Numbered from the stretch's first letter, positions 1 to 5,194 are shown. The stretch: 7,079 bases of DNA from Nanobdellota archaeon (GCA_030690755.1 JAUYGA010000088.1:1-7079), one strand, 5' to 3'. The notes: generated from the sequence alone by a model not told the origin. Translations and numbers: made by a program.

Positions 1-34
1 AGCAAACATCTAATTTTCTTCTGTTTTTCGGCAT
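1..34 (-). CDS. 5' end of an unidentified minus-strand gene (partial)
   Basis: Reading leftward from ATG at 34-32, eleven codons are visible before the window ends: MPKNRRKLDVC. A strong ribosome-binding site (GAGGTG on the minus strand, plus-strand 40-45) lies 5 nt before the ATG. This is the same motif and spacing seen before the transposase (1160) and the HTH gene (3557). A clear BRE/TATA pair sits further upstream (88-102). Together these make a real start likely even though the product cannot be named; the visible N-terminus is basic. It is divergent from the gene at 165. Confidence 0.6.
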   Translation of the reverse strand, partial: MPKNRRKLDVC

Positions 35-87
35 TTTGACACCTCTTTTATTGACTACATAATACATAAATTAGAATGCAGAACTAG

Positions 88-102
88 TATTTATAACTTT
101 CG
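88..102 (-). promoter_or_regulatory. BRE/TATA promoter for the leftward gene
   Basis: On the minus strand this reads CGAAAG then TTATAAATA, a good archaeal BRE plus TATA box. Initiation about 25 nt downstream would fall near 63-68 and give a leader of about 30 nt that contains the GAGGTG site. The same CGAAA plus ATAAATA arrangement recurs at 3663-3680 for the HTH gene. Confidence 0.6.
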
Positions 103-164
103 TTATTTAAGACAGTTTGTTAAATTGATTTGAATCAGTAACAACAAAAATTATTTAAAGGTCT

Positions 165-794
165 GTGAATTCCAAAAAGATTGTTTTGAAAAGGGTGGTT
201 TTAATCGAAGAAAAAAGCGATAGACAAGGTACTGCTGAATCTGTAAAAAAGAATGAAAAAAGGAGTTTTATTCCTTCATTTCTTAGCGGGAAGAAGCATG
301 TTGTTGAGTTGAAAGGTCAGGTAGATGCGGATTTAAAGGGCATTAGAGACGAATTGGAGGACCATCTTGATTCGATCAATGCAAACAGTTCAGAGCTTGA
401 TGTTCTGCATGATTATCTGGCTGAAATTGATTCTAAGTTGAATAAGATAAATGAACGCTTGGATGAGATCCAGATGTTTACTGGCATGTCCGATCGTCCG
501 GAATTCAAGCATTATGAGAAGATAACTCTCACTTTGCGTGAGCAAGAAGTGTTTTTAGTTCTTTATACTTCAAATCATTTTATCACTTATTCTGATGTTT
601 GCAGAAGATTGAGTATAACCCAAGATATGGTCAAAAAGTATATCAAGAGCATTGTCAGCAAGGGTATTGCTGTTATTGAGAAACACTCAAAAGATGAGCT
701 TTTCATTGCTTTAGACCCTATTTTTAGGGATTTGCAGGCAAAGGAGAATATTGTTGTCCTTAACCAATCTGTTTTGAATGCGTTTTCTTACTGA
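165..794 (+). CDS. Coiled-coil plus winged-helix (HTH) protein, probable DNA-binding regulator
   Basis: This is a soluble 209-residue protein. The basic N-terminus (residues 1-45) has no signal peptide. A heptad-rich segment at about 46-104 (alternating L/I/V with many D, E, K) predicts a coiled coil, and a compact winged-helix fold follows at about 122-173 (LTLREQEVFLVLY, then a recognition helix around SITQDMVKKYIKSIV, then a wing near IEKHSKDELF). A dimeric transcription regulator is inferred; no ligand-binding domain is visible. The start is the GTG at 165, because an in-frame TAA at 156 closes the frame. The AAGGT just before it is too close to be a good ribosome site, so TTG186 or GTG195 remain possible. 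A weak TATA-like TTATTTAA at 103-110 fits a 30-nt leader. The stop (TGA) lies 16 nt before the folded element that begins at 811, so the two may share a transcript. Only the general HTH assignment is secure. Confidence 0.8.
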   Translation: MNSKKIVLKRVVLIEEKSDRQGTAESVKKNEKRSFIPSFLSGKKHVVELKGQVDADLKGIRDELEDHLDSINANSSELDVLHDYLAEIDSKLNKINERLDEIQMFTGMSDRPEFKHYEKITLTLREQEVFLVLYTSNHFITYSDVCRRLSITQDMVKKYIKSIVSKGIAVIEKHSKDELFIALDPIFRDLQAKENIVVLNQSVLNAFSY

Positions 795-880
795 GTTACT
801 CTCACTTTAGTTCTATTCGGGATTATAGGTGGCATCAATTTACGAAGGCCAATTATGGATTCTATAATGAGCGGACAGAG

Positions 881-890
881 GGATGGCTCC
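881..890. repeat. Left target-site duplication of the IS
   Basis: GGATGGCTCC is repeated exactly at 2436-2445, directly outside the two IS ends. Ten bp (eleven if the ambiguous G at 880/2435 is counted) is typical of the IS4 family. The duplicated bases are part of the conserved loop of the candidate RNA. Confidence 0.9.
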
Positions 891-908
891 CAATGCTGTT
901 AAGTTAAG
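891..908. repeat. IS left terminal inverted repeat
   Basis: CAATGCTGTTAAGTTAAG matches the reverse complement of the right end (CAATGTCATTAAGTTAAG) at 15 of 18 positions, with the three mismatches consecutive at positions 6-8. Confidence 0.9.
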
Positions 909-1071
909 GTTTTTTGTGTCTGTGTTGGTCGAGCTCTTTTAGATCCCCTAGTAATTTTTGTGCTGTTCCCAGGTATCTTATGTTTTTTGTGATGTATTTT
1001 TTGTTTTCTTTTATTCTGTCTTCTAGTATGTAATAACTTCCTTTTCCAATTTTTTTGTTTCTTATGTACAT
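904..1071 (-). CDS. Small passenger ORF of the IS (55 aa), YLG-motif domain
   Basis: The ATG at 1071-1069 opens 55 codons ending in TAA at 906-904, inside the left inverted repeat. The protein is very basic and begins MYIRNKKIGKGSYYILEDRI, then continues through a K-rich stretch to IRYLGTAQKLLGDLKELD (about residues 31-48). The pattern MYIRxKKIxxxxYYxLExxxxxxxK...RYLG resembles the beta-strand-rich N-terminal segment seen in many archaeal transposases and related proteins (general family memory, not a search). It is divergent from the transposase and separated from it by a near-symmetric TATA region. Its ATG lies about 26 nt past that TATA, which fits a leaderless mRNA. It may be an accessory or regulatory factor of the IS, or a captured fragment of another transposase's N-terminus. 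The coding pattern is convincing; the function is not known. Confidence 0.65.
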   Translation of the reverse strand: MYIRNKKIGKGSYYILEDRIKENKKYITKNIRYLGTAQKLLGDLKELDQHRHKKP

Positions 1072-1076
1072 TTTAT

Positions 1077-1153
1077 TATGCGTAATAATAGTTATATATT
1101 TAAACTTTTCTATTCTTTAATAAATAAATAGATTATATGCGTAATAAGAGGTG
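1077..1153. promoter_or_regulatory. Divergent IS promoter with paired 12-bp repeats and transposase RBS
   Basis: A near-palindromic TATA block, GTTATATATTTAAAC (1091-1105), can serve both strands. The direct repeat TATGCGTAATAA occurs at 1077-1088 and again at 1136-1147, so one copy lies between the TATA and each gene. The repeat contains TTATGCGTAA, which is nearly self-complementary (8 of 10), as expected of a regulator site. GAGGTG (1148-1153) lies 6 nt before the transposase ATG. Autoregulation of both IS genes is an inference. Confidence 0.5.
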
Positions 1154-1159
1154 TTTTTT

Positions 1160-2413
1160 ATGAGTAAATCTTGCGAGCAGATTTTTAGTTTGATAAGTAA
1201 CAGAATATCTTCTTTAGATTTTCTTTCGTTAAGCCGAAAGAAATCTAATTGTTTTATTCGAAGCAGAAAAATGCCTTTTTCTGAAATTATTTATTTCATG
1301 TTAAACTCTGTTAAGAAAACACTTCAAATTGAGTTAACAAATTTTATGTTGTCTTTCACACAACATAAAAATATAACTAAGAGCGCTTATTCTCAAGCTA
1401 GGATGAACCTTAACGCTGAAGCATTCATTGACCTTAACAATTTATTGATTAATAAGTTTTATACTGATAACACTATCAAATTATGGAACCAATTTAGGTT
1501 AGTTTGTATCGATAGCAGTACACTTGAGCTTCCGAAATCTAATGAAATTCTGAAATGTTTTGGGCACGATAAAGGAACACCTATGACTAGAATATCTGTG
1601 ATGTATGATCCACTAAATGAAATGATAATCGATAGCATCATTGATAGTTATTATTCAAGCGAATTATACTTAGCCGTAAACCATTTTGACAAGTTAAAAT
1701 CTAATGATTTGGTTATTATGGATAGGGGTTACGGAGCCAGGTGGTTATTCTTTTTGCTTTTACAAAAGCAAGTTGATTTTGTAATCAGAATACAAAAAGG
1801 ATTTGGCAAAGAAATAGATGAATTTTTTGTGTCAGAAGAATTTTCAAAAATAATTGAAGTTAATGAATTGCCAGAAAAATCCAGAAAAGTTCATGGCAAA
1901 AACACCCCATTTAAATTCAGAGTTGTTAAAGTGAAGTTAGACAATGGAGAAGTTGAAGTTTTAGCAACTTCATTGCTCGACGAAAAAAAATATCCGACTC
2001 AAATCTTTAAAGAGTTATACTTTAAAAGATGGGGTGAAGAAACCCATCTTAATCACCTAAAAAACCATGTCGAAATAGGAAATTTCACAGGATTGTCATC
2101 ACTAACAATCAAACAGGATTTTTATGCTAATATGCTGATATCTAATGTTCAAATGCTTATACTTCAAGAAGCTCAAAAAAAATTAGAAAAACAAAGCAAA
2201 AAATATGAATATAAAATAAACAAAAATCTTTCATTAGGATATATGAAAGACCGCATAATAAGGGTATTAAAAAATAACGAACACAATAAATATGAGGAAT
2301 TGGTGAAACTGTTCCTCATAGAACCTGTACCAATAAGACCTCGCAGAAAAAACCCGAGAAATCCAAAACGCACCACAAAAAAGTATTACATAAACCAAAA
2401 AAGGAGCTTATAA
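1160..2413 (+). CDS. IS4-family DDE transposase
   Basis: This 417-residue enzyme would cut and rejoin IS ends by a DDE (RNase H-like) mechanism. Visible catalytic residues are D118 in VCIDSSTLELP, D188 in LVIMDRGYGARW, and E294 inside the diagnostic Y-(2)-R-(3)-E-(6)-K signature: Y287, R290, E294 and K301 in YFKRWGEETHLNHLK. A helical N-terminal region (about 1-100) precedes the catalytic core. The beta-strand insertion typical of the family lies between D188 and E294, and the C-terminus is strongly basic (RPRRKNPRNPKR). The length is normal for the family and no frameshift or stop interrupts it. The start at 1160 is preferred over an in-frame GTG at 1151, because GAGGTG at 1148-1153 overlaps that GTG and sits 6 nt before the ATG. 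It is the only protein the IS needs for movement. Confidence 0.95.
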   Translation: MSKSCEQIFSLISNRISSLDFLSLSRKKSNCFIRSRKMPFSEIIYFMLNSVKKTLQIELTNFMLSFTQHKNITKSAYSQARMNLNAEAFIDLNNLLINKFYTDNTIKLWNQFRLVCIDSSTLELPKSNEILKCFGHDKGTPMTRISVMYDPLNEMIIDSIIDSYYSSELYLAVNHFDKLKSNDLVIMDRGYGARWLFFLLLQKQVDFVIRIQKGFGKEIDEFFVSEEFSKIIEVNELPEKSRKVHGKNTPFKFRVVKVKLDNGEVEVLATSLLDEKKYPTQIFKELYFKRWGEETHLNHLKNHVEIGNFTGLSSLTIKQDFYANMLISNVQMLILQEAQKKLEKQSKKYEYKINKNLSLGYMKDRIIRVLKNNEHNKYEELVKLFLIEPVPIRPRRKNPRNPKRTTKKYYINQKRSL

Positions 2414-2417
2414 AATG

Positions 2418-2435
2418 CTTAACTTAATGACATTG
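2418..2435. repeat. IS right terminal inverted repeat
   Basis: CTTAACTTAATGACATTG is the inverted partner of 891-908. It begins 4 bp after the transposase stop codon. Confidence 0.9.
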
Positions 2436-2445
2436 GGATGGCTCC
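2436..2445. repeat. Right target-site duplication of the IS
   Basis: GGATGGCTCC, identical to 881-890. The host sequence resumes with TACGGTAGATGTCCGC, which completes the hairpin begun at 871. Confidence 0.9.
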
Positions 2446-2535
2446 TACGGTAGATGTCCGCTTTTCAGAAAAAGAAGTGAGGCCTGAGTCGATGCCACCC
2501 GAGATTTGCAAGGCAAATCGAGATTCCGAATAGAA

Positions 2536-2543
2536 CTCTTTTT
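2536..2543 (+). terminator. T-run after candidate RNA copy 1
   Basis: CTCTTTTT follows directly on the closing helix of copy 1 on the plus strand. Archaeal termination often needs only a T-rich run, so this could be the 3' end of the HTH gene and RNA transcript. No comparable T-run follows the structure on the minus strand. Confidence 0.35.
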
Positions 2544-2633
2544 CTGGTTTTCATGAAGGAATCAGAAAATCAGCTTTGTTTTGCAGTTTTTTAGCAGATT
2601 TTTGATTTTTTGTTAATTTTTTCCAAACTAAGT

Positions 2634-2684
2634 CTCACTTTTCATTACTAAAATCCAATTGATTCATATAGTGACTAAAATTAA
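2634..2684 (-). promoter_or_regulatory. TAGTCACTA promoter-like element, minus-strand relative of 4536 and 5166
   Basis: On the minus strand TTAATTTTAGTCACTATATG (2684-2665) shares the core TTTTAGTCACTAT with 4533-4545. About 15 nt further on, ATTTTAGTAATGAAAAGTGAG (2654-2634) resembles the same element with CACT deleted. The second half contains a five-codon ORF, MKSET, which parallels MNKSEL and MLKSDS at the plus-strand copies. Upstream AT-rich GAAAATAAAG (2700-2691) could act as BRE/TATA. Transcription would run leftward, antisense to candidate RNA copy 1. A function is not shown by sequence alone. Confidence 0.4.
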
Positions 2685-2711
2685 TATTCTTTATTTTCAT
2701 GAGTGGATTAG

Positions 2712-2743
2712 CTATTGCGGCTCTTTTATCGAGGCTGCTATAG
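2712..2743. other. Isolated imperfect hairpin in the spacer
   Basis: CTATTGCGGCTC (2712-2723) pairs with GAGGCTGCTATAG (2731-2743) around a 7-nt loop, giving ten Watson-Crick pairs and one G-T pair with one mismatch and one bulge. It is GC-rich for its surroundings. It lies between the HTH gene's 3' end and the minus-strand promoter-like element; it could be a terminator stem, an RNA remnant or chance. Confidence 0.3.
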
Positions 2744-2995
2744 TAGTTTTGAACTTAATGGATTATAACAATAATGTTCTTATGTTATTTACCAATTTCT
2801 GTCGGCATAATAATCTAATTAATTGATTTTACCGAATCGTTTAGTAACTTGTTTAACTTAAGAAAACTGCATCTAGAGCTGTTTTAAGCAAGATATTTTG
2901 TATTTAAAAAAAGAAGAACTATATTTAATCTATTTTTTGCTGGATAATTTTTATCAAACTTCAATTAGGCTAATCAAGCATCAAACAGTTGTTTT
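2744..2995. other. AT-rich spacer with nothing recognised
   Basis: This is the 3' side of the HTH gene. I see no coding pattern, tRNA, tandem repeat or strong hairpin here. Confidence 0.5.
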
Positions 2996-2996
2996 G

Positions 2997-3002
2997 AAAA
3001 AA
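2997..3002 (-). terminator. T-run directly after the HTH gene stop
   Basis: On the minus strand the TAG stop (3005-3003) is followed at once by six T residues. This is a plausible simple archaeal terminator with no stem. Confidence 0.3.
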
Positions 3003-3557
3003 CTATTCTTTTTCTTCAGCAGATTCGTCAGTTTCGCTAGTTTCTTCAGTTAAATTTTCTGCTTCATCTTCAGGGATATTTGTCATCTCTTTATTTGAAA
3101 CAGATTTGCTTATTTTCTCATTTTTTATGGTCTTCTGAAGCTCTTTTATTAGCTTCATTGTCGTCTCTAAATTGTTCCTTATTCTCTGTTGTGATTTCTC
3201 AAAAGCAGATTCTAGTGTTGGTCCATTTAGCCTATAACCAATAACAACTTTGCTGTCTTTGATGTAGCTTGTTTTGACAATCAAATTGAGATCAAGCCAT
3301 CTCTTAAGATAATCATACATTGTTTGTCTTGTTATTCCTGCATGCAGTGCCATTTCCTCGACGGTGATTATTGCTTCTTCAGGTTTTTTTTCTCTGTTGG
3401 CTTTTTTTGATCTTTCATAAAGTTCTAGCAGAGGTTTATGCATGTCTTCAGTTGAACCTTTCTTTCTTGGTTCCAGCCCAATCCTCGACGTTATTGCCTT
3501 TGCAATTTCTGCAGAATTAGCATTTATTCCCGGTTCGTTTTCTCTTAAAACTATCAT
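3003..3557 (-). CDS. HTH-domain protein with coiled coil and acidic tail, probable transcription regulator
   Basis: This 184-residue soluble protein has a central helix-turn-helix at about residues 64-98 (ITVEEMALHAGITRQTMYDY, then LKRWLDLNLIVKT). A beta wing follows at 99-111 (SYIKDSKVVIGYRL), so the core is a winged helix. Residues 116-150 (ESAFEKSQQRIRNNLETTMK onward) are amphipathic and fit a dimerising coiled coil, and the last 30 residues are very acidic (E/D/T/S). The start at 3557 is backed by GAGGTG (plus-strand 3564-3569) 6 nt upstream. The domain order differs from the HTH protein at 165, where the coiled coil precedes the winged helix. An inverted repeat abuts its likely TATA box (3644-3680), suggesting autoregulation. 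No enzymatic or ligand domain is seen, so the target genes are unknown. Confidence 0.8.
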   Translation of the reverse strand: MIVLRENEPGINANSAEIAKAITSRIGLEPRKKGSTEDMHKPLLELYERSKKANREKKPEEAIITVEEMALHAGITRQTMYDYLKRWLDLNLIVKTSYIKDSKVVIGYRLNGPTLESAFEKSQQRIRNNLETTMKLIKELQKTIKNEKISKSVSNKEMTNIPEDEAENLTEETSETDESAEEKE

Positions 3558-3643
3558 CTTTCACACCTCTTTAAAAAATATTTTTTTAAGTTTTTTTTAA
3601 AATTTTAATCACGTTTTTTTGCATTTAGTTTGAATGATTTTAA

Positions 3644-3680
3644 TTAAACGTAGCAGTTTAACTTTTATTTATATGTTTCG
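3644..3680 (-). promoter_or_regulatory. HTH gene promoter (BRE/TATA) with operator-like inverted repeat
   Basis: On the minus strand CGAAAC (3680-3675) is followed by ATATAAATAAAA (3674-3663), an excellent archaeal BRE/TATA. Immediately downstream lies the perfect 6+6 inverted repeat TTAAAC-GTAGCA-GTTTAA (3644-3661), covering the space between the TATA and the expected start of transcription near 3640. This is the usual place for an archaeal repressor site. The leader to the ATG at 3557 would be about 85 nt. Confidence 0.55.
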
Positions 3681-3813
3681 GTTTTATCTCTTTATTTATT
3701 CGGAATTTTAACTTTTAGTTTTAGAATAAACATTTTAGCTTTTGCTTAAATTATTTATAATAAAAAAACCATAATTGATAAGAATATTTGAGTTATGCTT
3801 AAATATTATTGTT

Positions 3814-4248
3814 TTAATCAAATCTGGGGCAGTTTGAGGCATCAAAAATATGAAGACCTATGAAACACGTATCCTGATTTTTAATAATTCTAGCACGGAA
3901 ATACTGCTTTTTGAGGGTTAATTTTTTATTCGGTATGATTTCGAAAATTTGATTCTTTCAAAAACAGTAAATTCTGGCATCATCGCTTAATTGACGGCAT
4001 TTCTTCTTAATCTGCGTGCTTTTTCCCGACAATTTAGTTCAAGGGGTGCTTACTCAGAAGGGCAGGTTATAGATGTGAAACATGGCAAAATTCGCAGGAT
4101 TTGCATACATCCAGGTAAATTTACGGAATGATTCCGACAACTTCTTGTTTTTGATGCTTTTTGGTACCTTATTTCGATAAAATGGTCTGATTTTTTTTCA
4201 AAATCCTTAAGAAATCCAATAAAGATGCTTCTTGAAAAAATCAATCAT
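3814..4248 (-). pseudogene. Possible decayed minus-strand gene of unknown family
   Basis: From ATG 4248 one frame runs 144 codons to TAA at 3816-3814 but is broken by five stops (codon 14 TAA; codons 17, 65, 70 and 97 TGA). Two 47-codon runs (18-64 and 98-144) and a 26-codon run in the same frame have protein-like composition. Examples are KIRPFYRNKVPKSIKNKKLS, FRKFTWMYANPANFAMFHIY and IIPNKKLTLKKQYFRARI. The segment is also less AT-rich than its flanks. I recognise no family. TGA recoding is unlikely because the gene at 165 ends in TGA. An alternative reading is a non-coding RNA, since 3839-3855 and 4141-4157 can pair (about 16 of 17 positions including one G-T). Confidence 0.3.
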
Positions 4249-4476
4249 TTTTTGCTTTTTACTTTATTTGCATTTTGTCGACGATAAACTCTTTATTTTA
4301 AGTTCTTTTTTGTACTCTTTTGTGATTTGTTTTTAATTTTTTGATAGTTTTTTCTAGAATTTTTATTTAAAAATGTGTTTTACTTTCGAGTGGTTTCTCT
4401 TTTTAAAAGGATTGTTATTTAAGATATATTTTATAATATTCTTTTTGTAATTATCATTTTATAGTATGCTGTTTTT
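4249..4476. other. AT-rich spacer
   Basis: I see no coding pattern here. It contains many TATA-like strings and, at 4277-4288, GTCGACGATAAA, which resembles half of the palindrome at 4716-4730. Nothing else is recognisable. Confidence 0.5.
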
Positions 4477-4511
4477 TATTGAAAAATTTAATTAATTTTC
4501 AATAGAGAAAA
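4477..4511. repeat. Inverted repeats upstream of the 4497 promoter element
   Basis: TATTGAAAA (4477-4485) and TTTTCAATA (4496-4504) are perfect 9-bp inverted copies 10 nt apart. TTTTC (4496-4500) also mirrors GAAAA (4507-4511). This gives three alternating half-sites ending at the BRE/TATA of the next element, as would suit a dimeric regulator. AT-rich sequence makes chance pairing possible. Confidence 0.4.
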
Positions 4512-4564
4512 TAATTAAATAAAACATTTAAATTTTAGTCACTATGAACAAAAGTGAGTTGTAA
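4497..4564 (+). promoter_or_regulatory. Promoter-like element with micro-ORF MNKSEL (twin of 5127-5194)
   Basis: TTTCAATAGAGAAA (4497-4510) and TTAGTCACTATG (4535-4546) match 5127-5140 and 5165-5176 with the same 47-nt offset between blocks. GAGAAAA then TAATTAAATA fits a BRE/TATA that would start transcription close to the ATG at 4544. TCACT (4539-4543) pairs with AGTGA (4553-4557) around a 9-nt loop that starts with ATG, exactly as in the twin. Reading from that ATG gives six codons, MNKSEL, then TAA. It could be a promoter with an initiator-spanning operator, a 5' stabilising hairpin or a leaderless micro-ORF. Confidence 0.5.
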
Positions 4565-4689
4565 ATAGAAAAAACAGGGTTAGACAGGCTAAAAGGCAAA
4601 TTCAAAAAGTAAATGCTCAGGCGGATTTTTCAGAATTTTTGAAGGAGGTTTTTAACAGTTTTTATAATAGATTAGGGGTTGTTTTTTGA
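4558..4689 (+). pseudogene. Possible coding remnant downstream of the 4497 element
   Basis: One frame is open for 43 codons (VVNRKNRVRQAKRQIQKVNA, then QADFSEFLKEVFNSFYNRLG to VVF) and ends in TGA at 4687. It has no ATG or GTG start, but a one-base change in the shared AAAAGTGAG would join it to the MNKS start at 4544. The amphipathic, K/R-rich composition looks protein-like. The length is close to what chance allows, so this is a weak call with no family recognised. Confidence 0.2.
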
Positions 4690-4715
4690 AATAGATAAAT
4701 TTGCTAAAATTCACT

Positions 4716-4730
4716 TTTATCGTCGATAAA
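4716..4730. promoter_or_regulatory. Perfect 15-bp odd palindrome, possible regulator site
   Basis: TTTATCG-T-CGATAAA has seven mirrored bases on each side of a central T. TCGTCGATAAA here matches TCGACGATAAA at 4278-4288 in 10 of 11 positions. The bound protein and controlled gene are unknown. Confidence 0.35.
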
Positions 4731-5126
4731 TTTATTTGGTTATTTTATGTATATGTTTGTTTCTACCTTTGCTTTGTGCTTAAATTTATCTGTTTTGAGC
4801 TTTGAAAGTGTGGGGTTTTATGATTTTTTGGTTAAAACAAGTATTTGTGGGTAAAACTGGCTAAAACTGCAATATTTTGGCTTTTGAGACTTTTTGGCTT
4901 TCTTTTGCTATGTTTCTGTGTATTATGTGGGCTATTTGTTTTAGAGTTTGTATGTATGGATTTAATTTGGGCTTTGGATTGTTTGGTTGTGCAGATCTGT
5001 AGGATGTTTTGTGTGCAGGTCTCTGCATTTATGTGTTATTTGCATTAGTTGTCTAGGTATTGTTCTTTGATTTCTTTTCCAGAAAAAGGGAGTTTTACAG
5101 AAGTTCTATGCTTTATTTTTATTTAC
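4731..5126. other. GT-rich segment without a credible gene
   Basis: From about 4780 to 5060 the plus strand is dominated by T and G with few A or C. A hydrophobic plus frame (4845-5048, TTG start, no ribosome site) and a minus frame rich in P, Q, K and T (starting near 5032) both stay open. Each is what skewed composition would give, so neither is called. No hairpin or repeat stands out. Confidence 0.4.
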
Positions 5127-5194
5127 TTTCAATAGTGAAATTAAATCCGTTGATATTTCTAGAATTAGTCACTATGTTAAAAAGTGATAGTTAG
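5127..5194 (+). promoter_or_regulatory. Promoter-like element with micro-ORF MLKSDS, upstream of candidate RNA copy 2
   Basis: This is the twin of 4497-4564: TTTCAATAGTGAAA, then TTAAAT, then TTAGTCACTATG with identical block spacing. GTGAAA/TTAAAT fits a BRE/TATA, with transcription starting near 5170. TCACT (5169-5173) and AGTGA (5183-5187) again pair around a 9-nt loop beginning with ATG. The micro-ORF reads MLKSDS then TAG (5192-5194). The next feature downstream is the folded element at 5230-5355, so this is its likely promoter. Confidence 0.5.

Larger units (their letters stand above)
891..2435 (+). mobile_element. Complete IS4-family insertion sequence, 1545 bp
   Basis: The element is bounded by 18-bp terminal inverted repeats (891-908 and 2418-2435, 15 of 18 matching) and a 10-bp direct target duplication. 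It carries one intact DDE transposase on the plus strand (1160-2413) and a short divergent ORF on the minus strand (904-1071). Packing is tight: the transposase stops 4 bp before the right repeat, and the small ORF's stop lies inside the left repeat. The ends start CAATG and include GTTAAGTTAAG, resembling the known ends of E. coli IS4 (AATGCCGATCAGTTAAG). Intact ends, an exact duplication and an open transposase suggest a recent, possibly still mobile insertion. Confidence 0.92.
811..2535 (+). ncRNA. Candidate structured RNA, copy 1, split by an IS4-family insertion
   Basis: Without the IS (keep 811-890 and 2446-2535, about 170 nt) the two halves pair in nested order: 811-820 with 2526-2535 (10 bp, 12 with the adjoining AG/CT), 828-836 with 2491-2499 (GGTGGCATC/GATGCCACC), 846-850 with 2481-2485 (AGGCC/GGCCT), and 871-877 with 2455-2461 (GCGGACA/TGTCCGC). 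Side hairpins are ATTAT/ATAAT (852-856/864-868), TTTT/AAAA (2462-2465/2470-2473) and GATTTGC/GCAAATC (2503-2509/2513-2519). The apical loop contains GGGATGGCTCC. A T-run (2539-2543) follows on the plus strand. The shared fold and loop at 5249-5355 argue for one RNA family. I recognise no tRNA, SRP, RNase P or riboswitch signature. The strand is inferred from the T-runs and the loop match. No separate promoter is visible, so it could be the 3' UTR of the HTH gene. The copy is presumably inactivated by the IS. Confidence 0.6.

Noticed and set aside
1459..2376. Two minus-strand frames inside the transposase
   Set aside because: They are antisense shadows of the intact IS4-family transposase and have no promoter or ribosome site.
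2441..2450. GCTCCTACGG resembles the 16S rRNA segment CTCCTACGGGAGG
   Set aside because: Only nine bases match and the flanks do not. The intact RNA copy has CTCCATCCGG instead, so this is chance or a shared small-loop shape, not an rRNA fragment.
811..2535. RNase P RNA, SRP RNA or tmRNA as the identity of the folded element
   Set aside because: None of the conserved signatures is present (no SRP GGAA/AGCAG domain, no RNase P conserved regions), and tmRNA is not expected in archaea.
3783..3807. AATATTT/AAATATT inverted repeat
   Set aside because: Seven A/T-only pairs are expected by chance in this composition.
4050..4244. 64-codon minus-strand frame with a TTG start
   Set aside because: No ribosome site and poor composition. 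The neighbouring frame has longer protein-like runs and explains the segment better.
4845..5048. Hydrophobic 67-codon plus-strand frame resembling a membrane protein
   Set aside because: It starts at TTG with no ribosome site. The F/L/V/C/W content follows directly from GT-rich DNA, and no family pattern is visible.
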